Source of the DNA: Phycisphaerales bacterium
GTDB lineage: Bacteria; Planctomycetota; Phycisphaerae; Phycisphaerales; UBA1924
Length of the DNA: 64,000 bases
Direction: 5' to 3'
Assembly: GCA_020845755.1 (NCBI GenBank)
Contig: JADLFE010000033.1
Coordinates: 434,001-498,000 of the forward strand
The position numbers were made by a program, and so were the translations under genes. Under the pieces are notes generated by a model. The model saw only the letters and a list, made by a program, of their open reading frames with translations, made no database searches and was not told the DNA's origin. Below are positions 8,540 to 17,262 of the stretch, one piece after another. Every line of letters begins with the position of its first letter. Positions within the stretch are counted from its first letter, which is position 1.

Positions 8540-9604
8540 ATGAACTGGGTACTTCTCCGGATGTTGTGCGTGATTTCGGTGGTTTCCGCGGGCGAGGCAT
8601 GTGCGGAATCGGGGTCGACGGCGTGTCCCGGGTCGGCGCTTCGTGTCGGGGCGCTCGTGATCGAGCCGCCCGAGCAAGACGACGGCGCGGAGGATGAGGA
8701 GCCGGCGCGCGAGCCCGCGCCCGGGCCGGTGTTCGGCGGCGTGAGCGCGTCGAGCGAGCCGCCGACGCGGTACGACGGGTACCGGCTGATGTGGAGCGAT
8801 GAATTCAATGTTGATGGCAAGCCCGATCCGACGAACTGGGTGCACGAGATTGGGTTTGTGCGGAACCGCGAGTGGCAGTGGTATCAGGAGGCCAACGCGA
8901 AGGTGGAGGGCGGGCTCCTGGTGATCGAGGCGCGGAAGGAACGTGTGGAGAACCCGGGCTTCGACGCCAAGGCGCCGAAGGAGGAGTGGAAGAAGTCGCG
9001 GACGTTCGCGGAGTACACGTCGAGCGCGATCGAGACCAAGGGCAAGCACTCGTGGATGTACGGTCGATTCGAGATGCGGGCACGCATCGATATCCGCGAG
9101 GGATTGTGGCCGGCGTTCTGGAGCGTGGGGAGCGGAACGGCGGAGCGGCCCAAGCGCACCTGGCCGGAGTGTGGCGAGATCGACATCATGGAGTTCTACA
9201 AGCGCACGCTGCTGGCCAACGCGGCGTGGGGGAGCGCCAAGGCGGGCGCGGCGGCGTGGGACAACGTGAAGATCCCGATCGAGAAGGTGGCCAAGGACGC
9301 GCCGGGGAAATACGCCAGCGCCGAGGCGTGGGCCAAGGAGTTCCACGTGTGGCGGCTGGACTGGACCGAAACCAAGATGGTGTTCATCTGCGACGGCGTG
9401 ATGCTCAACGAGGTTGATCTCGGCAAGACGGTGAACGTGAAGGCGGACGCGGACGGCGTGAAACGCAACCCGCTGCGCGAGCCGCACTACCTGATCCTGA
9501 ATCTCGCGGTCGGCGCGACGGGCGGCGATGCGAACACGACGGAGATGCCCGGGAAGTTTGAGGTGGACTGGGTGCGGGTGTACCAAGAGCACGCGCCAGA
9601 TTGA
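8540..9604 (+). CDS. secreted glycoside hydrolase family 16 protein
   Basis: A 354-residue exported glycosidase. A signal peptide covers about residues 1-22; a Pro/Glu/Ala-rich linker runs to about 75; then the GH16 jelly-roll begins (YRLMWSDEFN). The catalytic signature EIDIME is present at 213-218, giving the nucleophile and acid/base glutamates. The substrate-cleft entry SWMYGRFEMRARI and the end FEVDWVRVYQ are also typical. GH16 enzymes cut beta-1,3- or mixed beta-1,4/1,3-glucans, agarose, carrageenan or xyloglucan; the exact target cannot be told by eye. In a marine-type planctomycete, algal polysaccharides are plausible. It stands alone, with no transporter or sulfatase next to it. Confidence 0.93.
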   Translation: MNWVLLRMLCVISVVSAGEACAESGSTACPGSALRVGALVIEPPEQDDGAEDEEPAREPAPGPVFGGVSASSEPPTRYDGYRLMWSDEFNVDGKPDPTNWVHEIGFVRNREWQWYQEANAKVEGGLLVIEARKERVENPGFDAKAPKEEWKKSRTFAEYTSSAIETKGKHSWMYGRFEMRARIDIREGLWPAFWSVGSGTAERPKRTWPECGEIDIMEFYKRTLLANAAWGSAKAGAAAWDNVKIPIEKVAKDAPGKYASAEAWAKEFHVWRLDWTETKMVFICDGVMLNEVDLGKTVNVKADADGVKRNPLREPHYLILNLAVGATGGDANTTEMPGKFEVDWVRVYQEHAPD

Positions 9605-9731
9605 GGCGGGCGATCAAGGCTGGGCGGGTCCGGGGCGGATTCGCGCGCGAAACGTCACGAGCGGCATCGTGGCGGCGCGGCATTGGGCAATAGGGAATGG
9701 AACACGCTCCGTGTGAAGAGAATCCCCACTG

Positions 9732-10532
9732 ATGACTGCACCACCAGCCAAAGCCCCGATGGATCAAGATGTCGTGCTGCCGCGGCTGTGGGGATGGTCG
9801 TGGCGGGGATGGGTTGCGTTGGCGGTGCTGGGCGCGATGCTGGTGGCGATGGCGCGGGGTGTGGACCTGCGGTTTCAGTTGCAGAAGATGATCATGCCGC
9901 TGGGTTGGGGCGTGCAGTCGTGGTTTGCGGGGCGGTTTCTTTCGGATCAGTATTGGATCGCGTGGGGCGCGGGGTTTGGGTTGATCTCGCTGTGCTGGAT
10001 GCTGGCGGCGTTGCACAGCGGGCCGGTGCGCTGGCGGGGCTGGGCCTATGCGGGGTTGGCGGCGTGGGCGGTCGCGGGGCCGATGGTGAGGTTTACATTG
10101 TTCTCGGCGATGACGAGCCCTGGCGCATGGCTTGCGAGGCTCGTGCCGAACGGTTCGTGGCCCAACGGAGCGTTCGCGATCAGTTGCGCGATTACTCATG
10201 TGCCGGCCGTCGGCCTGGTGTGGGCGGCGACGCGTTCGTGGCGGCTGGCGGCGGCGCTACTGCTTGCGTCGATCGTCCTTATCGTGCCGACAGGGCACTT
10301 TTCGTTCACGAAGTTCTCGAACGAACAGTCGATGCTCGTGGCGGCGGGGACCAACCTGGTGCTCGCGGCGATCGCGTTCGGATGGGCGATCGCGGCGCGG
10401 CGGCGCGCCTGGCCGGCGCATGTGTGCCGGGGCTGTGGCTACGACTTGCGTGGGATTCGTGCGGATGTGTGCCCGGAATGTGGCGGAACGATCTCGCCGG
10501 AGTCGATCGCACCGCCGTCGCAGCGCGTGTGA
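9732..10532 (+). CDS. membrane protein with C-terminal zinc ribbon
   Basis: A 266-residue inner-membrane protein with about six hydrophobic segments between residues 20 and 225. It ends in a soluble zinc ribbon, CRGCGYDLRG followed 9 residues later by CPECG. The tetracysteine with GYDLRG is a tail I associate with planctomycete membrane proteins, where its role is not known. Nothing else identifies a transport or enzyme function. Alternative start at Met 10. It converges with the lipoprotein gene at 10570, leaving 37 bases. Confidence 0.72.
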   Translation: MTAPPAKAPMDQDVVLPRLWGWSWRGWVALAVLGAMLVAMARGVDLRFQLQKMIMPLGWGVQSWFAGRFLSDQYWIAWGAGFGLISLCWMLAALHSGPVRWRGWAYAGLAAWAVAGPMVRFTLFSAMTSPGAWLARLVPNGSWPNGAFAISCAITHVPAVGLVWAATRSWRLAAALLLASIVLIVPTGHFSFTKFSNEQSMLVAAGTNLVLAAIAFGWAIAARRRAWPAHVCRGCGYDLRGIRADVCPECGGTISPESIAPPSQRV

Positions 10533-10569
10533 CGAATGACGGTGGTTGTGTCGGAGGCCGTCGGGTGTG

Positions 10570-11256
10570 TCAGTGCACGCCCACGAGTTTCGTCGCGTCG
10601 AGCGTCACGCCTGTGATCGCATCGGCGAACCGGGCGCGGACCAGCACAACGGCGTTCCGTTCCGTGAGCGGATCGATCGAGATGTCAACGACATAGGACG
10701 CGCCGAAGAGGCCCTCGCGATACGCGTCGCGCAGCGCCGCCGGGCCGATCTCGGCCTTTGTGGTCCGGATCGGCGTCGCGCCTTGGCGGGCGGATCGTTC
10801 GCCGGCATCGTTCACGATCGTTGCGTCCGCGGGGAGCACGAGGAGTTCGACACAGAGCGTGCCCACGCCCTGCATCGAGCGCCCGCGCCCGTCCAGCGCC
10901 GATACGGAGACATGCACGCTGGTCGCGGGCTTGCCCGCGTCCGCGGGGTCGAGCCACGTGCCCAGGTCGGAGATCGCGATCGAGGCGCAGCGCGGCATGG
11001 CTGCCAGCACATCCGCCGGGAGCGCCGCCCCACGCTCCCTTGAAAGTTCCGTCACCTTGGCGAGCAACTCGGTGTTGGTCTGCTCGAGCGATTTCTTCTG
11101 ATCTTCGAGGGCCATGACGCGGCGTCGGAGTTCGTCGTTGGCCTGCGAGGCCGACTTGCTCCCTCCCATGCTGCAGCCCGGGATCAGCGCGAGGCAGCAC
11201 ACGAGCGCGAGCTCGCGCGGCACGACCAGCGACGATGCACGAGTTGAGTTCAACAT
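10570..11256 (-). CDS. coiled-coil lipoprotein, function unknown
   Basis: A 228-residue predicted lipoprotein. The signal ends LIPGC (Cys near residue 28), followed by a Ser/Gly patch and then a coiled coil (about 38-75, with ELRRRVMALEDQKKSLEQTN). The C-terminal 150 residues look like a compact beta-rich domain with no enzyme motif (it opens CASIAISDLGTWLDP). The shape recalls the other lipoprotein at 6244-7077 but the C-terminal halves are not similar. The start at 11256 was chosen for the signal peptide; GGAG lies about 14 bases upstream. Confidence 0.68.
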   Translation of the reverse strand: MLNSTRASSLVVPRELALVCCLALIPGCSMGGSKSASQANDELRRRVMALEDQKKSLEQTNTELLAKVTELSRERGAALPADVLAAMPRCASIAISDLGTWLDPADAGKPATSVHVSVSALDGRGRSMQGVGTLCVELLVLPADATIVNDAGERSARQGATPIRTTKAEIGPAALRDAYREGLFGASYVVDISIDPLTERNAVVLVRARFADAITGVTLDATKLVGVH

Positions 11257-11374
11257 GGCGCCCACACGCTCTCCGCGATTGCACGTCCAGCGGAAGAGGG
11301 TACGCGCGTTGCGCGTTCGGCGCGGTCCCGACGCCGGCGGGAGCGGGCGGGCCGATCGGCGCCGGGCCTTTCGC

Positions 11375-11398
11375 AAAAAAACGCCCGGGGGCCGGGCG
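11375..11398 (-). terminator. intrinsic terminator of the tandem ClpP-fold genes
   Basis: Read on the minus strand: a 7-bp perfect stem (CGCCCGG / CCGGGCG) with a 3-base loop, followed by seven T residues. It starts 33 bases after the stop at 11431, so it ends transcription of that gene and its upstream paralogue. Confidence 0.85.
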
Positions 11399-11430
11399 TG
11401 TGCGGAACGGGCGTGTGGAATGGCGCTGGC

Positions 11431-12822
11431 TTACCGCAGCAACTGGCGGAGCATGTCCTCCTGCTCCTTGAACCAGTCGTCGTTGATGCCGACCATGAGA
11501 CCGATGTTGGGGAAGCGCTTGGCGAGTTGGCGGAGGAAGTCGAGGTGTCCGCGGGCCTTGGCGACCCAGACGGCGCGATCGCTCTTGGTCTGCATGGATT
11601 GGGCGGTCTGGACAGCCACGCCATACTTCTGGAAGTACTCGTTGAGGCGGGCCTGTGCCTCGGTGATTTCGGCGCGCCACTTGATCTGCATTTCCTCGGC
11701 GTCGGAGACCGGCCAGGCGTAGCCGTTCTTGGGCTTGCCGACCCATTCGATCTCCTGGTAGCCCATGAGTTTGGTGAGTTCTTCCTTGGTCGCCGCGGTG
11801 CCGCGCGAGAACATGAACTTCTCGGCGTCGGGGGCGTTGAAGGTGAGGATGTCGATGTTGGCGACCGGGTTCAGGATGTACTTGCCCGAATGGTCCTGGT
11901 ACCAGGTGACCTTGCCTGTGGCGGGGTCGATGTCGGCGGAGAGTTTGCCGCTGGGGGGCTCGATGGCGAGTTCGGTGAGCACCTCGTCACGCCCCGAGAT
12001 CTGCATGGCGCGCATGATCTCCTTGGGGTGATTGCCGCGGGCCGAGATCTTTTCCATGTCGAGGAGGACCCGCTCGAGTTCGCGTCCCTTGACGGCGACG
12101 AGCGATCCGCTCCAGCCGGTGCAGGCGCCGTAGTTGCCGTTGGGCATGAAGTAGATTTCTTCGAGGCAGTGGGAACTCATCGCGGCCGCGGAGATCGCGG
12201 ACTCGATCCACGCCACGGTGCGGAACCGCTGCTTGTATTCGTTGTGGATGACGTCGCTGATGCGCTGGATTTCCAGGAGCATGCCGCCGCCCGACTTGAC
12301 CTTGAGCACCACGACGTTCACGCCGTCCTTTTCCAGGAGCGGGATGGCGTCCTTGAGGGGCTTGGCGGCCATCTGGATGCCGACCATCTCCTCCATGGTG
12401 AGGATCGCGGCGCGGGGCGCGCCGCCAGCCGGGGGCTTGGGCTTGTCCGCCGCCTTGGTGTCGGTCTTGGTGTCGTCCGCGGGCTTGACGGCGCCACCGC
12501 CATCGCCGGCGCGGACGACCTTTTCAATATCGCCGGGCTTCAGGAACTCTTCGTGGGTGATGCCGTTGCTGTCCTGCAGGAGCCAGACATAGCCGTCGAG
12601 TTCCTTGGTGATCTTTCCCTCGAGGACGCGGCCGTCCTTGAGGTAGACCTTGTCCTTGTCGGCGATCGTCGCGGGCGCACTGACCGGTGTCAGAACCGCC
12701 GCCGTGGCCCTGGGCGCTCCCGCGGGCGACGATACCAGCGTGAGCGACGCGATGAGCGCCGCGGCCGACACCACCAACAACCAAGCACGTCCGCCCAACA
12801 ACCCGTTGCATTTCATTGGCAA
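11431..12822 (-). CDS. secreted ClpP/NfeD-fold protease-like protein
   Basis: A 463-residue exported protein. Signal peptide to about residue 42. Residues about 55-105 (VYLKDGRVLEGKITKE) form a small beta domain like those often placed N-terminally in planctomycete envelope proteins. A Lys/Pro-rich linker follows (110-135). Residues about 145-240 read as the crotonase/ClpP fold of membrane-linked serine proteases such as NfeD-N: VVVLKVKSGGG, then AWIESAISAAAMSS, then EIYFMPNGNYGACTG. Ser 211 sits where the NfeD-type nucleophile sits. The last 200 residues are helical and unassigned. It follows its paralogue by 47 bases on the same strand; GGAG precedes the start. Protease activity is an inference from fold resemblance. 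Confidence 0.72.
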   Translation of the reverse strand: MPMKCNGLLGGRAWLLVVSAAALIASLTLVSSPAGAPRATAAVLTPVSAPATIADKDKVYLKDGRVLEGKITKELDGYVWLLQDSNGITHEEFLKPGDIEKVVRAGDGGGAVKPADDTKTDTKAADKPKPPAGGAPRAAILTMEEMVGIQMAAKPLKDAIPLLEKDGVNVVVLKVKSGGGMLLEIQRISDVIHNEYKQRFRTVAWIESAISAAAMSSHCLEEIYFMPNGNYGACTGWSGSLVAVKGRELERVLLDMEKISARGNHPKEIMRAMQISGRDEVLTELAIEPPSGKLSADIDPATGKVTWYQDHSGKYILNPVANIDILTFNAPDAEKFMFSRGTAATKEELTKLMGYQEIEWVGKPKNGYAWPVSDAEEMQIKWRAEITEAQARLNEYFQKYGVAVQTAQSMQTKSDRAVWVAKARGHLDFLRQLAKRFPNIGLMVGINDDWFKEQEDMLRQLLR

Positions 12823-12869
12823 TCGCTCCGATCCGAAGGTCCGTGTGTGCTCGCGTCGAGCCCGGTTGG

Positions 12870-14330
12870 TTACTTTTTCCGCCGCTGCTGCTGGAGGTCG
12901 AGCGTCTGGTCATGATCCAGGAGATCGATCTCGCGCTGCAGGTCGCTGTCCATACCGAGGCGGCGTTCCTCGCCGAAGACCTCGCCGTATTTCTTCAGGA
13001 TGCCCTGCATCTTCTGGAGGATCTGCTTCTTCTGCCCGCGTGCCCTGGTGCGCTGCGTGAAGTCGCCGCCCAACTGGATCGCGTTGGCCTCCCCGCGCAG
13101 GCGGCGCAGGTCGCGCATCGCCTGCTCAAGCCCCTTGGACCAGCCTTCCATGATCTGCTTGGCGCGGCTCTTGACCTCAACGCCGGAGCGCGAGATGCCC
13201 AGTTCGAACTTGAGTTGGTCGATGTCGTCAACGGTGCCCTTGCTGACGCGGAGGTCCTGCGCCAGTTTGGCGGTCAGGGTGAGGACGTCGTTGCCCTCGC
13301 CGGCCTCGAGCGCCTTGGCGGTGTCGGAGTTGGCCTCCATGCCGTCGTCGGTCAGGAGGAACTCGCCCGGACCCTCGGGCATGCGCTCGTAGAGGACCGG
13401 GTCACCGTTGGGATACGCGACGGTGAGCACGAACTCCGGAATCGCCATGGCGCGGAGGAGTTGGATCGAATAGCCGCCGGTGTTGGCGATGCCCTCGGCG
13501 TGCTTGAGGCGAAGGGAGTACTGCTTCTGGCGAACGACCTCGTCGCCCGTTCCGCCGAAGAGTTTGGTGAGGTTGCCGATGCCGCCCAGTTTGCCGTCGC
13601 TGCTGAAATACATCGTCGGGCACACCAGCGGGAGGAACGCCCCGCCGCCCATGGCCCGCTTCACCCAGAACACGACCTTGGGCGGCTTGTCGTAACTGCG
13701 CAGGTCGGTCGAGAAGATGTCGTCCATGTCCTCGGCCCGGAAGAGTTCGTCGAACGCCGCGTCCTCGGGCTTGCGGTCCTCCGACAGTTCCTTGGGCCCT
13801 TGCGACCAGTCGTTGTTCATGATGACGATGACGTAGTCGGCGCCGCCCTTGACGGCCTCTTTCATGCAGTCGCGGATCGGCGTCTGCGAGATGTCCCAGC
13901 CGAAGTGCCCGGACAATTCCATCGTGTAGTACTTCACGCCGCCCTCGCTGGGTGCGACGGGCTCTTCCTTGGCGGCGGGTGCTTTGCTCTTGTCGTCGGC
14001 GGGCTTGGTGTCGGCGGGCTTGGGCTTCTCGCCCTTGGGGTCGACCTTGGCGCGCTTGATTTCGAGGATGTCGTCCTTCTTGTAGTCGGCCTCGAACTCG
14101 ATCCCGCCGACCGATCCCTTGAACTTGATGGTGGTCGCATCCTCCTTGAGGATCTTGCCCGTGACGACCTTCCCGTCTTTGAAGATCAGCGTGTCCTCGT
14201 CGACCATCGTGATTGCCGCGCGCGGCATGGCGGGAGCGCCGGCCAACGCCGAGCCGTAGGTGCCCGCGACCGACGCCAGCGTCGCCAGCGTGAGTGTCGC
14301 CAACCAGCGTCCGTTGATCTTCCCCATCAC
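12870..14330 (-). CDS. secreted ClpP/NfeD-fold paralogue lacking the serine
   Basis: A 486-residue exported protein with the same architecture as its downstream neighbour: signal peptide (to about 31), the DGKVVTGKI beta domain (about 43-95), a Lys/Pro/Ala linker, and a ClpP/NfeD-like domain. The domain opens YYTMELSGHFGWDIS, and VVFWVKRAMGGGAF aligns without gaps with AWIESAISAAAMSS of the neighbour, so the nucleophile position is Gly 228. A segment with DVLTLTAKLAQDLRVSKG resembles the end of NfeD-type protease domains. The C-terminus is long and helical. A strong GGGAGGT ribosome site precedes the start. It is first in a two-gene operon ended by the terminator near 11380. A pseudo-protease or chaperone partner role is my inference. 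Confidence 0.72.
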   Translation of the reverse strand: MMGKINGRWLATLTLATLASVAGTYGSALAGAPAMPRAAITMVDEDTLIFKDGKVVTGKILKEDATTIKFKGSVGGIEFEADYKKDDILEIKRAKVDPKGEKPKPADTKPADDKSKAPAAKEEPVAPSEGGVKYYTMELSGHFGWDISQTPIRDCMKEAVKGGADYVIVIMNNDWSQGPKELSEDRKPEDAAFDELFRAEDMDDIFSTDLRSYDKPPKVVFWVKRAMGGGAFLPLVCPTMYFSSDGKLGGIGNLTKLFGGTGDEVVRQKQYSLRLKHAEGIANTGGYSIQLLRAMAIPEFVLTVAYPNGDPVLYERMPEGPGEFLLTDDGMEANSDTAKALEAGEGNDVLTLTAKLAQDLRVSKGTVDDIDQLKFELGISRSGVEVKSRAKQIMEGWSKGLEQAMRDLRRLRGEANAIQLGGDFTQRTRARGQKKQILQKMQGILKKYGEVFGEERRLGMDSDLQREIDLLDHDQTLDLQQQRRKK

Positions 14331-14453
14331 CGACCTCCCGACTCATGTCGTGTTCAACCGCGGCCAATCTTCGGCCACGCCAAGACTTCCGTTCGAAACT
14401 GCCCACGCCAGATTCGGCGCGCAACAACCCCAGCCCCAAAATAGAATACCAGT

Positions 14454-15725
14454 CTAGACGCCCCTTGAGCCAGCGAGTTCCAACGCCAGCGCGAGGGCGG
14501 CCTCCCGTGAGGCAATCCTGTCCTCCAACTGGGCGTCGTACAACGCATCCAGCAGCACCTTGAACCCCGGGCCGGGCGACAGCCCAAGCCCAATCAGGTC
14601 GTCGCCCGAGATCAGAGGGCGTGGCGACAGGCCCGAAGTCGTCGCGCGCAGCACCTCCACATCATCCAATACGCGGTCAGCGTGCCCGCTGTTTCGAACA
14701 GAAACCAAATCGAGCGCGTCCGAGAATACGGAGGCAGACGCGAGTCGCTTCCGGGCCGCGGTGCCGAGGTCGGTCCATGCCCGTTCGATAGTGGGAATTG
14801 TTTGGAGAATGTTGGAAAGCGAGGTCCGCTCGTCGTTCGAGAGGCAGAGGGCGATTCTCCAGCGAGAGACCAGGAGGTGGGCGTCGGTCGTGCCGACGTC
14901 GAGGCCGCGGTCGAGCGCCCAAGCGGAGAGGCAGGCACCGAAACTTGCCTCCGGACGGAGTCGTGCGAGGGTGCGGGGCGGGGAAGTCTGGTGTGGTTCG
15001 CGGAGGACCGGCGCGTCGAGTTCGAGTTCGTCCAGAGTTGTGACTGCGCCGGTGCGAGAGGGGTGCGACATCATGGCGCGGACCTCGTCGCCGATGCGTT
15101 CGCGGCTGACGCCCGCCAGGTCGCGCGCGTGGCGCGTGATCGCGGCCCGGGTCGCGCCGTCGATCTCAAAGCCGAGTTTGGCCGAGAGACGCACGGCACG
15201 CAGGGCGCGCAGGTGGTCCTCGGCCAGGCGCGCCTCGGGATCGCCCACGGCACGGAGCACCCGCTTCTCAAGATCGGCGAGCCCGCCGACGAAATCGATG
15301 ATGCGTCCGTGCGGGCCGGCGCTGGTGTCGGCCGGATCGAGGAAGAGCGCGTTGACGGTGAAATCGCGCCGTGCCGCGTCGTCTTCCGGGGTGCTGAAGC
15401 GGACCTCGTCGGGTCGGCGCTTGTCGGTGTAGGTGCCGTCGGCGCGGAAGGTGGCGACCTCGGTGACGACGCCGTGGACTTTGACGAGCACGACGCCGAA
15501 CGATGCGCCGACCTCGCTGGTTTTGCGGAACAATTTCGTGAGCACGGGGGGCGTGGCGTCGGTGGCAACGTCGTAGTCCTGCGGCACGCGCCCGAGCAAC
15601 TCATCGCGCACGCACCCGCCCGCCAGATACGCGATGTGCCCCGCGTTGCGGAGTGTCGCGATGATCTCCGCCGCGGCCCGACGCCCAGGAGTCTCGGCGA
15701 ATTGGGTGGGAATCGCGGCGCTCAC
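14454..15725 (-). CDS. CCA-adding enzyme / poly(A) polymerase family nucleotidyltransferase
   Basis: A 423-residue class II nucleotidyltransferase acting on RNA 3' ends. The head domain has GGCVRDELLG followed by DYDVATD, giving the metal-binding aspartates (about 48-50). The template region RRPDEVRF, DFTVNALF and the neck helix EDHLRALRAVRLSAKLGF are all present. These features fit tRNA CCA-adding enzymes and poly(A) polymerase I alike, so the exact activity is open. The start is GTG at 15725, with TACAAT 6 bases upstream and no Shine-Dalgarno sequence. The next gene upstream, accC, is on the same strand 77 bases away but functionally unrelated. Confidence 0.88.
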   Translation of the reverse strand: MSAAIPTQFAETPGRRAAAEIIATLRNAGHIAYLAGGCVRDELLGRVPQDYDVATDATPPVLTKLFRKTSEVGASFGVVLVKVHGVVTEVATFRADGTYTDKRRPDEVRFSTPEDDAARRDFTVNALFLDPADTSAGPHGRIIDFVGGLADLEKRVLRAVGDPEARLAEDHLRALRAVRLSAKLGFEIDGATRAAITRHARDLAGVSRERIGDEVRAMMSHPSRTGAVTTLDELELDAPVLREPHQTSPPRTLARLRPEASFGACLSAWALDRGLDVGTTDAHLLVSRWRIALCLSNDERTSLSNILQTIPTIERAWTDLGTAARKRLASASVFSDALDLVSVRNSGHADRVLDDVEVLRATTSGLSPRPLISGDDLIGLGLSPGPGFKVLLDALYDAQLEDRIASREAALALALELAGSRGV

Positions 15726-15731
15726 GGGGAG

Positions 15732-15737
15732 ATTGTA
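15732..15737 (-). promoter_or_regulatory. TANNNT -10-like element of the nucleotidyltransferase gene
   Basis: TACAAT on the minus strand, 6 bases before the GTG at 15725. It supports the GTG as the true first codon. Confidence 0.5.
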
Positions 15738-15802
15738 TTGGGGCGGGCAGGCAGGATCGCTCGTCCCGGATGCGAGGCGCGGAGTTGGGCGGGCGGTGGG
15801 GT

Positions 15803-17143
15803 CTACTTCAGCAGTCGTTCGAGATAATGGATGTCCACGCCGCCCTTGCGGAAGTCGGAGTTCTGCATCAACTGGCGGTGCAGCGGGATCGTGGTCTTGA
15901 TCGGATCGACGCGGAACTCGCCCAGGGCCCGGCTCATGCGGTCGATGCACTGCTCGCGCGTGTCGGCATGAACGATCAACTTGCCGATCATGCTGTCGTA
16001 GTTCGGCGGGACGGCATAGCCCGGCACGACGTGCGTGTCCATGCGAACGCCCGGGCCGCCCGGGACCTGCCAGGTCGTGATCTTGCCCGGGCTCGGGCGG
16101 AATCCCTCCGCGGGATCCTCGGCGTTGATGCGGCACTCCATCGCGTGCCCGTGGACCGCGATGTCCTTCTGCTTGAAGGGGAGCGGTTCACCCGCGGCGA
16201 TCATGATCGACATCTTCACGATGTCGATGCCCGTGATCAGTTCCGTCACCGGGTGCTCGACCTGCACGCGCGTGTTCACCTCGAGCATGTAGAAGTTCTG
16301 GTGCTCGTCGAGAAGGAACTCGACCGTCGCGGCCCCGGCGTAGTTCGACGCCTTGAGCAGGCGTGCGGCGCCCTCGGCGACCTTCTCCAGTTTGCGCCGG
16401 TCGACGTTCGGGCTCGGTGCTTCCTCGATCACCTTCTGGTGCCGGCGCTGCATGGAGCAGTCGCGCTCGAAGAGGTGAACGGCGTTGCCGTGCTTGTCGC
16501 CCAGGCACTGGATCTCGACGTGGCGCGCGTGCTCGAGGAATTTCTCGATGAAGACGGCGCCGTTGCCGAACGCGGCCTGGGCCTCCTGCTGGGCCGCCTT
16601 GATCGACGAGCGGAGCGTGGCCTCGTTGCGGCAGACGCGCATGCCGCGCCCGCCGCCGCCCGCCGATGCCTTGATGATGACGGGGTAGCCGATCTTGGCG
16701 GCGACCGCGACGGCCTCTTCTTCTTCCTCGATGGCGCCGTCGGAGCCGGGGAAGACCGGGACCTTGTTGGCCTTGGCGGTGTTCTTGCACTCGACCTTGT
16801 CGCCGAGTTTACCCATGGCCTCGGGGCTCGGCCCGATGAACTCGATCTTGCAGTCGCGGCAGGCCATCGAGAAGTCGGGGCGCTCCGACAGGAAGCCATA
16901 GCCGGGGTGGATGGCGTCGACGTCGGCGATCTCGGCGGCGGAGATGATGCGGGAGATGTTGAGGTAGGACTCCTTGGCGGGCCCGGGGCCGATGCAGATG
17001 GCGCGATCGGCCATGCGGAGGTAGGGGGCGTCCTTGTCGGCGGTGGAGTACACGCAGACGGTCTCGACGCCGAGTTCCTTGCATGCCCGGAGGATGCGGA
17101 GGGCGATTTCGCCGCGGTTTGCGATCAGGACTCGCTTAAACAT
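15803..17143 (-). CDS. accC: acetyl-CoA carboxylase, biotin carboxylase subunit
   Basis: A 446-residue biotin carboxylase that charges biotin on AccB with CO2 using ATP and bicarbonate, the first half-reaction of malonyl-CoA synthesis. The N-terminus (KRVLIANRGEIALRILRA), the Gly-rich ATP loop (KASAGGGGRGMRV), the ATP-grasp EVNTRVQVEHPVTE segment and the C-terminal half are all intact and of normal length. Start at 17143 fixed by homology; GGAG lies 6 bases upstream. It follows accB, but the gap between them is filled by an imperfect inverted repeat (17159-17256). The carboxyltransferase genes accA and accD are not in the window. Confidence 0.97.
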   Translation of the reverse strand: MFKRVLIANRGEIALRILRACKELGVETVCVYSTADKDAPYLRMADRAICIGPGPAKESYLNISRIISAAEIADVDAIHPGYGFLSERPDFSMACRDCKIEFIGPSPEAMGKLGDKVECKNTAKANKVPVFPGSDGAIEEEEEAVAVAAKIGYPVIIKASAGGGGRGMRVCRNEATLRSSIKAAQQEAQAAFGNGAVFIEKFLEHARHVEIQCLGDKHGNAVHLFERDCSMQRRHQKVIEEAPSPNVDRRKLEKVAEGAARLLKASNYAGAATVEFLLDEHQNFYMLEVNTRVQVEHPVTELITGIDIVKMSIMIAAGEPLPFKQKDIAVHGHAMECRINAEDPAEGFRPSPGKITTWQVPGGPGVRMDTHVVPGYAVPPNYDSMIGKLIVHADTREQCIDRMSRALGEFRVDPIKTTIPLHRQLMQNSDFRKGGVDIHYLERLLK

Positions 17144-17158
17144 TCGAACTCCAGAGGA

Positions 17159-17256
17159 TTCAACGCGGAGGCCGCGGAGCACACGGAGAGGGAATTCGGA
17201 ATTGGATCGCGCCGACGGGGTCTGGCCTCCGTGTACTCGGCGCTCTCCGCGATGAA
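17159..17256. repeat. imperfect inverted repeat between accB and accC
   Basis: Two 32-base arms, 17159-17190 and 17225-17256, match in inverted orientation at 25 of 32 positions. Both carry the words CGCGGAG and ACACGGAG. The element starts just upstream of the accC ribosome site and ends 7 bases short of the accB stop, so it fills the whole gap. It looks like a small dispersed palindromic element rather than a terminator: there is no T-run, and the 34-base centre is unrelated to the arms. Similar CGCGGAG-rich DNA occurs near 44110. Confidence 0.7.
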
Positions 17257-17262
17257 TTCGCG

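Noticed and set aside
16809-16901. Short plus- and minus-strand frames inside accC
   Set aside because: Antisense shadows of a full-length biotin carboxylase.
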